Source: an uncultured Psychrobacter sp. (lineage in GTDB: Bacteria > Pseudomonadota > Gammaproteobacteria > Pseudomonadales > Moraxellaceae). From it: 33,254 nt of DNA. Position numbers and translations under genes: made by a program. The DNA is taken from contig CAJXUF010000006.1 in the NCBI GenBank assembly GCA_913061175.1, positions 1 to 33,254 of the forward strand, given 5' to 3'. A model generated the notes under the pieces. That model did no database searches and was not told the origin of the DNA. It saw only the letters and a list, made by a program, of their open reading frames with translations. This document shows positions 19,142 through 29,855 of this stretch, in pieces; position 1 is the first letter of the stretch, and the number at the start of each line of letters is the position of its first letter.

Positions 19142-20077
19142 CTATATATGTACATCTCGACCGTCCAATGATAGAAAATCACCTTCAAAGATTGATGGTT
19201 CGGGGCCACCTTGATCTGTTAATGTTCTTACAAAGGTAGAATAGTTAGTAAACAACAACCTATCTTCATCAACAGTGAGAGGTATTGGTCCAGCTTTAGG
19301 GCTTTCTGTTTTATCCTCTGTTATTCCTAACAAACATAGCGTCCAGTTGTGTTTTCTAAGATCTCTTAAGTTAGCTCTAGATACTCTTGGAATTAGGTAA
19401 TCGTAAATTAGCTCACCTATAGCAAAGACAATTTTTCCTCCAGTTTGATTAACTATGTTACCTTTAACCAAAAATTGTTCTTGTTGGCGTCGCCATGCGT
19501 TGGTTTCAATTGAATTAGGTTTAGCTAGCTGCTTCCGTAAATACTCATTCGTTGGTTTATCCAGTAAAGCCCAGTTTGCAACATGGTCAGTTATATATTT
19601 TGTTTCACTTGTTTCACCACCCCCTTGCATTTCAAGTAATATCTCATCTACCTTTGCGGCTGGTGCTCTATTTCTCATAATGTAGTCAGCTTTATAACTA
19701 TTACCTGTTTCCTGTATAGGTATGGGAACTTCTCGATTTACTACAATGTCTTTTTTCTCAAAATTCCCTCTATACACTGTATTTGCAACTTTCCATAAAA
19801 TATCAGTTTGATGTTCGGTTAAAGAAGACGATTGTCTTTTTTTACTTCCTGCAATATTTTTCTTTTTAGGGGTAGCACAAAGTCTATGCTCACAAACGAT
19901 CCAAACAGTACCGTTTCCTTTTCTTACGCTACATACAGGTTGAAGACCTTTAAAGACTTTAGAGCATTTCCCATCCATGAATGGACAAGATATATCTTGT
20001 CTTAACGGCACAGGGATTATGTTTACAGTATCTATGTCGGTTCTTTGCCCTAAATATTCTGCTACTGATACTGCCAT
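19142..20077 (-). CDS. NotI-family type II restriction endonuclease
   Basis: 311 aa; N-terminal four-Cys pattern CPFMDGKC...VC...VC resembling NotI's Cys4 metal site; DEILLEMQGGG resembles NotI's variant PD-(D/E)XK E-x-Q (LEIQT); converges on a C5 methyltransferase. Confidence 0.8.
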   Translation of the reverse strand: MAVSVAEYLGQRTDIDTVNIIPVPLRQDISCPFMDGKCSKVFKGLQPVCSVRKGNGTVWIVCEHRLCATPKKKNIAGSKKRQSSSLTEHQTDILWKVANTVYRGNFEKKDIVVNREVPIPIQETGNSYKADYIMRNRAPAAKVDEILLEMQGGGETSETKYITDHVANWALLDKPTNEYLRKQLAKPNSIETNAWRRQQEQFLVKGNIVNQTGGKIVFAIGELIYDYLIPRVSRANLRDLRKHNWTLCLLGITEDKTESPKAGPIPLTVDEDRLLFTNYSTFVRTLTDQGGPEPSIFEGDFLSLDGRDVHI

Positions 20078-20382
20078 AGGTTTATCTCTTTAATTTTTAA
20101 ACTGACAGCTAACATACATAAAAATGTCTGTTCGGCCAAACTTTCATTTTAGTTTGCCTTCGAAAATTCTTTAAATGCTATAGATCATGACAAAGTTTTT
20201 AAGCGCATAAAACTAAATGTTTAGGCTTAACTACAAATCCATAGCTAACTATTTTAACTATAACTCCGTAGCCAAAGCTCACCCCTCTTATTCAGCAACT
20301 AAATAAACACTATCTCACATACTCTGTACTCAGCTCTGTTAAAGTAAGTCATGCAAACACCCTACTAAAAAGGCGGCCCGTC

Positions 20383-21426
20383 ATGACCTTACTTGATACG
20401 CTTAATATCACCTACCCTATCGTTCAAGCACCAATGGCAGGAGCAACCACACCTGAGCTAGCGGCGACGGTCAGTAACTTTGGTGGACTGGGCTCATTAG
20501 GATCTGGTATGACTGCGCCAGATGTTTTGACCAGCCAAATTGATACCATTAAATCGCTCACCGACCGTCCGTTTATGATCAATCTCATGGTATTGTCTGA
20601 GCAAGAATCTACGACCTTTGATACCGAAATTCCCGCTTGGCTAAGTCAATACTATCAAGACAATAATATTGAATTTACACTACCTGAACGCCCAGCGCAG
20701 AGCTTCGCAGAGCAGCTACAAGTGCTCTATGACAATCCCGTTCCTGTTGCCAGTTTTACCTTTGGCATTATCAGTGCTGAGCAAGTTCAGCGTCTGCAAA
20801 GTCTCGGCACGCGCGTCATCGGTACCGCTAATCATCCATTAGAAGCGACAGCATGGGCAGATATTGGCGCAGATGCGGTATGTGTACAAGGAGTCGAAGC
20901 AGGCGGACATCGCGGTGGTTGGTTACTGCAAAGTGAAAGCGATCCATTAGGTTTATTGACGCTGATTGGCCAGACCCGCGCCTGTACTGATATTCCTTTG
21001 ATTGCAGCAGGTGGCATTATGACGGGACAGGATATAAAGGCAGTACAAGCGGCAGGTGCTGAGCTTGCACAAATGGGGACGGCGTTTTTGACCACTGACC
21101 AATGTGGTATCAATGATACTTATACACAAGCCTTACTTGATGCCAGTCACAGCAGACGCAGCTCAGAAACGCGATTAACTCGATTGTTTTCAGGTAAGCT
21201 CGCTCGTGGTTTATTAAACGATTATCTGCGTGATTTTGCTCAATTTGAGAGTGCAGATAAGCTACCGCCCTACCCACAATTAAATGCCATGTCCAAATCT
21301 ATGCGAGCTCATGCGTCTCAGAATATGGATGCAGAACATCAATCTTTATGGGCAGGACAAGGGGTAACTTTGGTCAAACAAGAGAGCACGCTTGAATTGC
21401 TTGAGCGACTGGTAAAAACGTTATAG
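20383..21426 (+). CDS. Nitronate monooxygenase (2-nitropropane dioxygenase-like)
   Basis: YPIVQAPMAG, GADAVCVQGVEAGGHRG, PLIAAGGIMTGQD, AELAQMGTAFLTTDQ. Confidence 0.92.
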   Translation: MTLLDTLNITYPIVQAPMAGATTPELAATVSNFGGLGSLGSGMTAPDVLTSQIDTIKSLTDRPFMINLMVLSEQESTTFDTEIPAWLSQYYQDNNIEFTLPERPAQSFAEQLQVLYDNPVPVASFTFGIISAEQVQRLQSLGTRVIGTANHPLEATAWADIGADAVCVQGVEAGGHRGGWLLQSESDPLGLLTLIGQTRACTDIPLIAAGGIMTGQDIKAVQAAGAELAQMGTAFLTTDQCGINDTYTQALLDASHSRRSSETRLTRLFSGKLARGLLNDYLRDFAQFESADKLPPYPQLNAMSKSMRAHASQNMDAEHQSLWAGQGVTLVKQESTLELLERLVKTL

Positions 21427-21451
21427 GCTTAAATATTTTTATCAGTCCGCA

Positions 21452-22171
21452 CTACTCTAATAAAAAATCTACCGCCGCAGCTGCATGAATAGCTGTGGTA
21501 TCAAATACAGGTATGGGGCTGTCAGCCTGTTTAATAAGTAAACCAATCTCTGTGCAGCCCAAGATCACACCCTCTGCCCCTTTCGCTGCCAAATCTTTAA
21601 TCACTTGACGATAATACTCTCGTGAGCTGTCTTTAAATTCACCGACGCACAGCTCTTTTTTAATAATGTGATGTACTTCTGCTCTCGCCTCATCTTCTGG
21701 TATCAATACTTGTAAACCCGCATCAATCAGACGCTGCTTATAAAAATCTTGAGTCATCGTAAACTGAGTACCAAGTAAGGCTATTTTAGTAAGATTTTGT
21801 TTTTTGATAGCATCAGTAGTCGCATCAGCGATATGAGTCAATGGCAAGTCTGTGGCGGAGCGCACGTCATCTACCAGTTTATGCATCGTGTTAGAGGCAA
21901 TCATGATTCCTTGTACGCCAGCTGCTTGTAGACGCTGAGCACTGCTAGCCATTATCACACCTAGCTCGTCCCATTTGCCTTGCTCCTGTAACGTATTGAT
22001 CAACGCAAAATCCACACTATGAATCAATAAGTCTGCGGAATGTAGTCCGCCAAGCTGATGCTTGACACCTTCATTAATCAGACGATAATAGCTCTCGGTA
22101 CTCTCCCAGCTCATACCACCGATGATTCCTAATGTTTTTTGTTGAGAATCTCTTTGTTCTTGAACTGCCAT
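21452..22171 (-). CDS. Aspartate/glutamate racemase family protein, YgeA-like amino-acid racemase
   Basis: LGIIGGMSWESTESYY, ASNTMHK (Thr at first catalytic position), VILGCTEIGLLI. Confidence 0.88.
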   Translation of the reverse strand: MAVQEQRDSQQKTLGIIGGMSWESTESYYRLINEGVKHQLGGLHSADLLIHSVDFALINTLQEQGKWDELGVIMASSAQRLQAAGVQGIMIASNTMHKLVDDVRSATDLPLTHIADATTDAIKKQNLTKIALLGTQFTMTQDFYKQRLIDAGLQVLIPEDEARAEVHHIIKKELCVGEFKDSSREYYRQVIKDLAAKGAEGVILGCTEIGLLIKQADSPIPVFDTTAIHAAAAVDFLLE

Positions 22172-22510
22172 ACTATACTCCTATTTGTTTTTGGTCTTAG
22201 TTATAGTAAGTTATCGTAGCAAAATCGACTGTTGAGAACGTGCTGTTTTTAGAGATATTCGTTTTAGAAATGATCTCTTCAAAAAGCTTTAAAACGCTGC
22301 CTTAAAGACAATAATCATATTAATAACATATCGCAAACCCTACCATTAATAATAACGATTTTACCCGCTCTATTTCACAGAGTATGATGAACACTGGTAG
22401 TACACACACCCTATCTATCGTGACTGCTCGTTATCTGACTATTATATTTACAATGTATGCCCGCATCATAGGCTGGGCGTAGCTAACACTATGTAGGACA
22501 ACCGAATACT

Positions 22511-22765
22511 ATGGCCAACTTCCCCACTATCAGAATACGTACGCGCCGCAAATATTATCGCCTTATCTTTACAGGTCTGATGGCGATGATGATGTCACTG
22601 ATTATCTCAACAGCCCTGTTAGTGGTCAAACAAGGCTTTATCGACGGATTTTTTATGGAGTTGATGCATTCGTGGGGACTGGCCTTTATGTTTGCGTGGC
22701 CAAGCGCATATATCTGTGCCTATCTAGTACAAGAGCATGTACTTAGTAGAATAGAGTTTTATTGA
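22511..22765 (+). CDS. DUF2798 family small membrane protein
   Basis: 84 aa, two TM segments, family-like LMSLIISTALLVVKQGF...WGLAFMFAWPSAYICAY pattern. Confidence 0.7.
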   Translation: MANFPTIRIRTRRKYYRLIFTGLMAMMMSLIISTALLVVKQGFIDGFFMELMHSWGLAFMFAWPSAYICAYLVQEHVLSRIEFY

Positions 22766-22875
22766 AATATGTCCTACCGCAGCTAAAATCACTACATAGT
22801 GGACATCTCTGACTACGCTGATGAATTATCTATACTAGTGTTCTTTATACCGATAGCATCATGGATGTAGATTAA

Positions 22876-23898
22876 TTAAAGCTCAACCTTATTCTTCAAA
22901 CAAGCCACTCTATGGTCCAGAGTACCTTCTAACACAGGTTCGATTTGGGCACACTCGCTATCCGCTATTGGACAGCGAGTACGGAATACGCAGCCTGATG
23001 GTGGATTAATCGGACTTGGCAAGTCACCTTCTAGTAACTGAATGACCTTATTACGTTCGGCAATAGGATCAGGTAATGGCACCGCTGACATCAGTGCTTG
23101 TGTATAGGGATGCGTCGGATTTCCATATACAGCTTCGTTTATACCTAGCTCGACGGCATGTCCTAAATACATAACAAGCACTCTATCCGCGATATGTTTA
23201 ATCACTGATAGATCATGGGCGATAAAGATAAGCGCCAACCCCATCTCTTGCTGTATGTCTTGCAACAAGTTAATGACTTGCGCTTGAATCGAGACATCAA
23301 GAGCCGATACTGGCTCATCACAGATGATGATTTTAGGCTTTAGTATTAGGGCGCGAGCAATTCCAATACGCTGACACTGACCACCAGAAAACTCATGCGG
23401 ATAGCGGTTAATCTGATTAGACAGTAGCCCAACCTTTTTCATCATTGTACGTACTTCATCTTGTACGTCAGATTTTTTCATTTCTGGATAGTAGGTACGC
23501 AGTGGTTCTGCGATGATATCGCCTACCGTCATGCGTGGGTTAAGCGACGCTAGCGGATCTTGGAATATCATTTGAATGTCTTTGCGCTTTATTCTCATGG
23601 TTTTCTTAGAGGTGCCTACTATCTCTTCATTACCAAACTTTATGCTGCCAGCATTGGCTCTCACTAAGCCGATAATCGTTCTTGCCAGCGTCGATTTACC
23701 GCAGCCCGACTCACCTACCACGCCTAAAGTCTCGCCAGCGAATAGCTCAAACGAGACACCATTGACAGCCTTTAAAGTATCAGGCTTTTGCCAAAAGTAC
23801 GTCCCTTTTTGTTTGATATTAAACGTCGTATGCACATCCTGCACTTGCAGTAGTGGAGCTTGGCTTTCTTTGACTATGCCTATATTGGATAATGTCAT
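22876..23898 (-). CDS. oppF: Oligopeptide/dipeptide ABC transporter ATP-binding protein
   Basis: Walker A GESGCGKS, signature FSGGQCQRIGIARAL, Walker B IICDEP, C-terminal CVFRTRCPIADSEC. Confidence 0.9.
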   Translation of the reverse strand: MTLSNIGIVKESQAPLLQVQDVHTTFNIKQKGTYFWQKPDTLKAVNGVSFELFAGETLGVVGESGCGKSTLARTIIGLVRANAGSIKFGNEEIVGTSKKTMRIKRKDIQMIFQDPLASLNPRMTVGDIIAEPLRTYYPEMKKSDVQDEVRTMMKKVGLLSNQINRYPHEFSGGQCQRIGIARALILKPKIIICDEPVSALDVSIQAQVINLLQDIQQEMGLALIFIAHDLSVIKHIADRVLVMYLGHAVELGINEAVYGNPTHPYTQALMSAVPLPDPIAERNKVIQLLEGDLPSPINPPSGCVFRTRCPIADSECAQIEPVLEGTLDHRVACLKNKVEL

Positions 23899-23901
23899 GT
23901 C

Positions 23902-25071
23902 CTAGCCCTCCAATGTTGATAGGTTATTGATATCAGTATTAGTGTCAGTATCGGCTGCCATGCCCTTGGTAACGTCTGCTGTATCATCAATCTGCATCTC
24001 AGGATGCCAATGGCAAGCACGTTGACGCTCATTTGGTAAAAACTCAAGCGGCGGTGGTACATCACGGCAGATATCCATGGCATGCGTACAACGTTCATGA
24101 AAAGGACAGCCAGTCGGTAGATTCAGTAGATTGGGCGGACTGCCAGGAATGGTTTCAAGCTTACCTTTATCATCATCAAGACGCGGAATAGCTTTTAATA
24201 ATCCAATAGTATAAGGATGCGTCGGCGTATAGAAAATCTCTTCCGTTTCCCCATACGCCATGGTACGACCAGCGTACATCACGAGTACCCGATCACAGAT
24301 ACCAGCTACCACACCCAAGTCGTGAGTAATCATAATAATAGTGGTACCAAAGTCACGCTTTAGCTCATTTAACAGCACCATAATCTGTGCTTGGACGGTC
24401 ACATCAAGTGCTGTCGTTGGCTCATCGGCAATCAGTAGTTTCGGACGACAAAGCAGTGCCATCGCAATCATTACCCGTTGACGCATACCTCCTGAAAACT
24501 CATGCGGATACATACCAATCCGTTTTTTTGCCTCAGGAATCTTGACCGCATCTAACATACGGATCGACTCCGCCCACGCGTCTTTTTTACTCATACCTTT
24601 ATGTAAAATTAACACTTCGGCAAGCTGATCGCCTATTTTCATATATGGATTGAGTGAGGTCATCGGATCTTGAAAGATCATAGCGATTTGCTCAGCACGA
24701 ATTTTATTCAATGCTTTTTGCGATAAGCCCAATAGCTCATTGCCTTCAAATTTTACGGAACCTTTGGTACGGCCGTTCTTTGCTAGCAGACCCATGATAG
24801 CGAACGCCGTCTGCGACTTGCCAGATCCTGACTCACCGACGATGCCCAACGTCTCACCCTCATGCAGGTTAAAATTTAAACCGTTCACTGCAGTCACAAG
24901 TCCATCTTCGGTCGTGAATTGCACAGATAAATCTTTGACCGCTAATAAACTGCTTTCTTGACTGACTTGTTTAGCCTGATTGGCTTGGGTATTGAGCACT
25001 GAGTCAGCGCCCACTTTACGGGCAGTAGAGTCTATTTTCTCAGGTGCGCTATTGCTATCTTGCATTGACAT
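23902..25071 (-). CDS. oppD: Oligopeptide/dipeptide ABC transporter ATP-binding protein
   Basis: Walker [56 protein letters not shown]. Confidence 0.9.
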   Translation of the reverse strand: MSMQDSNSAPEKIDSTARKVGADSVLNTQANQAKQVSQESSLLAVKDLSVQFTTEDGLVTAVNGLNFNLHEGETLGIVGESGSGKSQTAFAIMGLLAKNGRTKGSVKFEGNELLGLSQKALNKIRAEQIAMIFQDPMTSLNPYMKIGDQLAEVLILHKGMSKKDAWAESIRMLDAVKIPEAKKRIGMYPHEFSGGMRQRVMIAMALLCRPKLLIADEPTTALDVTVQAQIMVLLNELKRDFGTTIIMITHDLGVVAGICDRVLVMYAGRTMAYGETEEIFYTPTHPYTIGLLKAIPRLDDDKGKLETIPGSPPNLLNLPTGCPFHERCTHAMDICRDVPPPLEFLPNERQRACHWHPEMQIDDTADVTKGMAADTDTNTDINNLSTLEG

Positions 25072-25098
25072 GATATTGTTCTCCTAGCGAGCTTGAGT

Positions 25099-26022
25099 CT
25101 AGCGGTCTTTAGGGTCAAACGCATCACGTAGACCATCGCCGATAAAGTTAAAACAAAATAAAGTAATGACTAAGAAAGCCGAGGGAATCAAAATTTGCCA
25201 AGGCGCAACTTGCATGGTTTGTGAACCCTCTTGGAGTAGCGCACCCCAACTGGTCATTGGCTCTTGCACACCAAGCCCTAAAAAGCTTAAAAACGACTCA
25301 AATAAAATCATCGTTGGCACTAGCAAAGAGGCATATACCACAACCACACCAAGCACGTTGGGTACGATATGACGCAGGATAATGTTAAAACCCGATACCC
25401 CGCCGACGTGGGCCGCTTCGATAAACTCTTTACTCTTCAGACTCAGCGTTTGACCACGGACGATACGAGCGACATCTAGCCAAGAGACTAAGCCGATAGC
25501 GACAAAAATTAAAATAAGGTTACGACCAAATATTGTCACTAGCAAAATCACAAAAAACATAAATGGAAAGGCGCTTAGAATCTCTAAAAAGCGCATCATA
25601 ATCATATCTACTTTGCCGCCTAGATAGCCTGACGTTGCGCCATACACCGTACCAACCAATACCGCCACCGTTGCACCAGCGATACCCACCAATAGAGATA
25701 TTCGCCCGCCGACTGCTGTACGCACGAGTAAATCTCGACCGAGCGAGTCAGTGCCGAAGTAGTGCTTGTTTTCAATCGACGGCGCAGATTGCATAAAGTT
25801 CCAGTCGGTTTCTGCATAACCAAAAGGTGCTAGCATGGGCACAAAGATGACAAACATACCGACGAGTAATAGGATAAAAAAGCTCGTCACTGCCGCTTTG
25901 TTTTGATAAAAACGGCGCCATGCATCTTGCCAAAGGCTACGGCCTTTTATCTCTTTGATAGGCAGTTCCATAAGCTCGGTTGGCTGGTCTACGGTCAGGC
26001 TCATAGTCGTCCTTGTACTCAT
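25099..26022 (-). CDS. oppC: Oligopeptide ABC transporter permease
   Basis: BPD-transport inner membrane protein; FGTDSLGRDLLVRTAVGGRISLLVG, EAAHVGGVSGFNIILRHIVPN. Confidence 0.92.
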   Translation of the reverse strand: MSTRTTMSLTVDQPTELMELPIKEIKGRSLWQDAWRRFYQNKAAVTSFFILLLVGMFVIFVPMLAPFGYAETDWNFMQSAPSIENKHYFGTDSLGRDLLVRTAVGGRISLLVGIAGATVAVLVGTVYGATSGYLGGKVDMIMMRFLEILSAFPFMFFVILLVTIFGRNLILIFVAIGLVSWLDVARIVRGQTLSLKSKEFIEAAHVGGVSGFNIILRHIVPNVLGVVVVYASLLVPTMILFESFLSFLGLGVQEPMTSWGALLQEGSQTMQVAPWQILIPSAFLVITLFCFNFIGDGLRDAFDPKDR

Positions 26023-26102
26023 TCAATTGAGAGTTTGATATGTATTTTTAAGTGATAATTGGCGTTTATACGATGTGCTTTAAGTGGCCATTAATACCAA
26101 TA

Positions 26103-27023
26103 TTAATACTGAATTTTTGGATCAATAATGGCGTATAAAATATCGACGATGGCATTGAAGGCAATCGTCAATACACCAACCAAAATGGTCAAACTAAGCA
26201 CAACACCATAATCGCGATTCAGCGCACCATTCACAAATAACTGCCCGATACCCGGTAAACCAAAAATAGTCTCGATTACGATAGAGCCAGTAATAATGCC
26301 GACAAATGCAGGACCCAGATAAGAGATCACAGGTAGTAATGCTGGTCTGAGCGCATGCTTCATCACGATTCGACGCATCGGCAACCCTTTAGACTTTGCC
26401 GTACGGATATACTGACTATTCATCACCTCAATCATCGAGCCACGCATGATACGTGCAATACTAGCAACGTAAGCCAATGCTAAAGCTGTAACGGGCAGTA
26501 TCAGGTTTCGCACTGCTCCATCATTCCAGCCACCAGCTGGCAGCCACTGTAAAAGAATCGCAAACACCAGTACCAATAAGGGGGCTTTTACAAAGCTTGG
26601 AATCACGACACCCGTCATGGCAAACGCCATCAGAATATAATCCATCCAAGAGTTTTGCTTGAGCGCAGCTATCACCCCAAGAATAAGCCCTAACACCAGT
26701 GCTAATATAAAAGCGTACAAGCCAAGTTCCATTGATACCGGAAAGGATTGCGATAACAATTCATTGACCGTATAGTCTTTATACTTAAAGGATGGTCCAA
26801 AATCGCCTAGAGCCAGCTGCTTTAGATAATTAACATATTGCAGCCACATAGGATCATTGAGATTGTATTTGGCTTCGATATTGGCCAATACTGCTGGCGA
26901 CAAACTACGCTCACTAGTAAAAGGACTGCCCGGTGCCAAACGCATCATAAAAAAAGACACGGTTATCAAAACAAACATGGTCGGAATGGCTTCTAAAATT
27001 CGCCGAAAAATAAGCTTTAGCAT
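26103..27023 (-). CDS. oppB: Oligopeptide ABC transporter permease
   Basis: FRRILEAIPTMFVLITVSFFMMRLAPGSPF, RTAKSKGLPMRRIVMKHALRPALLPVISYLGP. Confidence 0.92.
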   Translation of the reverse strand: MLKLIFRRILEAIPTMFVLITVSFFMMRLAPGSPFTSERSLSPAVLANIEAKYNLNDPMWLQYVNYLKQLALGDFGPSFKYKDYTVNELLSQSFPVSMELGLYAFILALVLGLILGVIAALKQNSWMDYILMAFAMTGVVIPSFVKAPLLVLVFAILLQWLPAGGWNDGAVRNLILPVTALALAYVASIARIMRGSMIEVMNSQYIRTAKSKGLPMRRIVMKHALRPALLPVISYLGPAFVGIITGSIVIETIFGLPGIGQLFVNGALNRDYGVVLSLTILVGVLTIAFNAIVDILYAIIDPKIQY

Positions 27024-27197
27024 AATGCCTCTTTATAAGGTTACCTGTACAACAACGCTTGATTTCAAAATGCTCGTTTTGAGTATTTACGCCACTTTCA
27101 GACTTTCTCTGGTCCATAGCAGACGGACGCTATCAATCGGAATTACTCCTTTTCATAGCGCCTGCTAATAAGACTATTGGATTTCATTCTTTGATGA

Positions 27198-28868
27198 TCA
27201 GTGCTTGGCGATAGAGATATCTTTACCTTGCCAGTTGTCTAGAGGATCTTTCGTTGAAAAGCCGATGACGTAAGGTTTTACCAAACGAGGGCTGACATAG
27301 TGATAGATATTAAGTAGCCCCATGTCCTGATCTAATTGTGCTTCTGCTTTTTGATATAAGCTTGCACGTTGCTCAGGCGTGACGCCCGCTTTTAACGTTT
27401 GAGCCATTAAGCTATCAAAATTGGCATTGGCGTACTTACCGTAATTACCGCTATTGTCAGATTTGGCAATATTCAAAAATGCTGAAGGTTCGTTGTAGTC
27501 GGCACACCAACCAGCACGAGCGATTTGATAGTTACCGTTACGGCGTGTATCAAGATAGGTTTTCCATTCTTTATTGGTCAAGGTTACATCGACAAAACCG
27601 AGCGCTTGTTTCCATAACGAAGTGGCAGCAACGGCGACCTTTTTATGATTGTCATTGGTGTTATAAAGCAGCTCAAAGGAGAGCGGATTACTCTCGTTGT
27701 AGCCAGCTTCATTTAGTAGTTTTTTGGCTTCAGCAATACGCTTCTCTTTATCCCACGTTGACCATTCTGGTTTGTTTTCTACCTTGCCATTAGCTGCTAT
27801 AGGTGTGAGCTGATAAGCCGCTGTTTGGCCTTGTCCAATAACCTTATCGGCAATGGTGTCACGATCTAGTGATAAGGCTAAGGCACGACGTACTTTAGGG
27901 TTATCAAAAGGAGGTTTGACGGTATTGAACTCGTAATAATAGGTACAGAGATAAGGTGAAACTCTAAGCTCATCACCATTTTTCTCTTTTAAAGAAGCAA
28001 ACTGCTCGGTTGGAATCTCATTATAAGTGACATCCACTTCACCCGCCTGATAGCGCGCGACATCGGTGGTGCTAGAAGGAATCGGTAGCATCGTGATGGT
28101 GTTCAGCGTCGTATTGGCATCATCATAATAGGAAGGATTACGTGTCAAAACGAGCTCATCGTTAATCTGCCATTTACTGACTTTATAAGGGCCGTTGACG
28201 ACGATATTGGCAGGATCTGTCCATTTATCACCAAATGCTTCGATTGTTTTTTGATGCACAGGTTTGACGGAATTATGAATAAGCATATCTGGAAAATAAG
28301 GCACTGGCTCTGACAAAGTTACTTGCAGTGTTTTGTCATCGATTGCCTTTACTCCAAGTGTATCTATACCTGCAGCACCTTCAACGATTTTATCAGCACC
28401 AACTACTTTAGCATCAACCAAATAGCTTGAATAAGGCGACGCTGTATTTGGATCGACTAGGCGGCGCATGCTATAAACAAAGTCTTGCGCAGTAACTGGA
28501 TCACCATTTGACCACTTGGCATCACGTAGTTTGAAAGTCCATACCTTGTTATCCGGACTCTCCCACTCAGTTGCGATTCCTGGAATGGTTTTACCGTCTG
28601 CATCGGTATTGGTTAGCCCTTCAAATAATTGACGACCAATATTAGACTCAGGTACACCAGACACTTTATGTGGATCAAGCGATTCAGGCTCTGTTCCATT
28701 ATTGATGACCAGCTCTTGAGTATCTGCTAGTACGTTTGGATCAATATTGGCTGATGAGTTGGTACTATTAGTGGCCGCATTATCACTACACCCTGTCATA
28801 AACATGGCAAGTACAAGAGAAGTCGGTAAAAATACAGCAGTACGAAGGGAGACGGAATTGCGGGTCAT
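27198..28868 (-). CDS. oppA: Oligopeptide ABC transporter substrate-binding lipoprotein
   Basis: Lipobox FMTGC; NNGTEPESLDPHKVSGVPESNIGRQLFEGLTNTD, GIATEWESPDNKVWTFKLRDAKWSNGDPVTAQDFVYSMRR. Confidence 0.93.
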   Translation of the reverse strand: MTRNSVSLRTAVFLPTSLVLAMFMTGCSDNAATNSTNSSANIDPNVLADTQELVINNGTEPESLDPHKVSGVPESNIGRQLFEGLTNTDADGKTIPGIATEWESPDNKVWTFKLRDAKWSNGDPVTAQDFVYSMRRLVDPNTASPYSSYLVDAKVVGADKIVEGAAGIDTLGVKAIDDKTLQVTLSEPVPYFPDMLIHNSVKPVHQKTIEAFGDKWTDPANIVVNGPYKVSKWQINDELVLTRNPSYYDDANTTLNTITMLPIPSSTTDVARYQAGEVDVTYNEIPTEQFASLKEKNGDELRVSPYLCTYYYEFNTVKPPFDNPKVRRALALSLDRDTIADKVIGQGQTAAYQLTPIAANGKVENKPEWSTWDKEKRIAEAKKLLNEAGYNESNPLSFELLYNTNDNHKKVAVAATSLWKQALGFVDVTLTNKEWKTYLDTRRNGNYQIARAGWCADYNEPSAFLNIAKSDNSGNYGKYANANFDSLMAQTLKAGVTPEQRASLYQKAEAQLDQDMGLLNIYHYVSPRLVKPYVIGFSTKDPLDNWQGKDISIAKH

Positions 28869-29855
28869 ATGGCGTCCTAGCAGGCAAGTGGCGATCAGAT
28901 TAACTAATCTAGTAGTAAATCCATTTACAGTTAATATATCGTTTTCATATGCATTATTTACGTCGTTAAAGGCCTTAATCTGACCAGTAACTTTGCAATC
29001 GTCATAATTATCTAGATTGTTTAAAGTGTCTATCTAGATGACTACCATCTGTTCATAATGCGTGTTAGAAAACTATTGGTAATAGTAATAGTAAAAAAAG
29101 TTATTAATGTCAACAATTTTTCAGTTTACAGAAAGAACATGAGTTTAGTCATACATCTGCATATATTATTAGTTAGTAGAAACGAACAAAAAACATACTA
29201 ATTTATGGAATTCTACAAGGACTTAACCGGTTTTTTTATGAGAAACCCATCATTCGTCAAAATGCTACTCTTATGTTATAAATTGTATCTGACATATGTT
29301 TGACATTTTATAGTGCTTACGAACTACTACTTGGAATAGCACTCTATTATTAAGTGTAAGACATTTGATAATTTAGATAATCATATGGAAGAGCATTCAT
29401 GTGATACGTTCTAGTGCGACCTTTAGTAGCACGGTGATTAATCAAGATATTCGCTGTAATTCATTAAGTCATGTTACCAATGATTTTTCTTTTTAGTTTT
29501 TCTCTAAAAAGCCCTATTCGTTAAAGAATCCTGCTGAAACCCATAAATCAAATAACATGAACAGCTCTACATCAGTGTGAGCCGTAACACAAAGAATATT
29601 ACCGATGTAAGCTAAGCTTTCTATAACAAAATTCCGTTAGCGCAAATGTATCCGAATCCTAGACGACCAGTCTATTTTTAAGTATAGTGTCTTTGTTAGC
29701 CGATAACCTATAAGCACCATTATCATGGTATCGTTTCTACTAGAAGAAAAAATACATTGTTGAATGACCTTGATAACATGATATTTATAGTCGGTTATTC
29801 GTACTCTTAATACACTTATAAATAAACCAAATCATAAATAAATAAAGGAATCATC

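Noticed and set aside
21452-22171. Missing first catalytic Cys in the racemase as evidence of inactivation
   Set aside because: Thr at this position (NTMHK) is normal for the YgeA-type amino-acid racemase subgroup.
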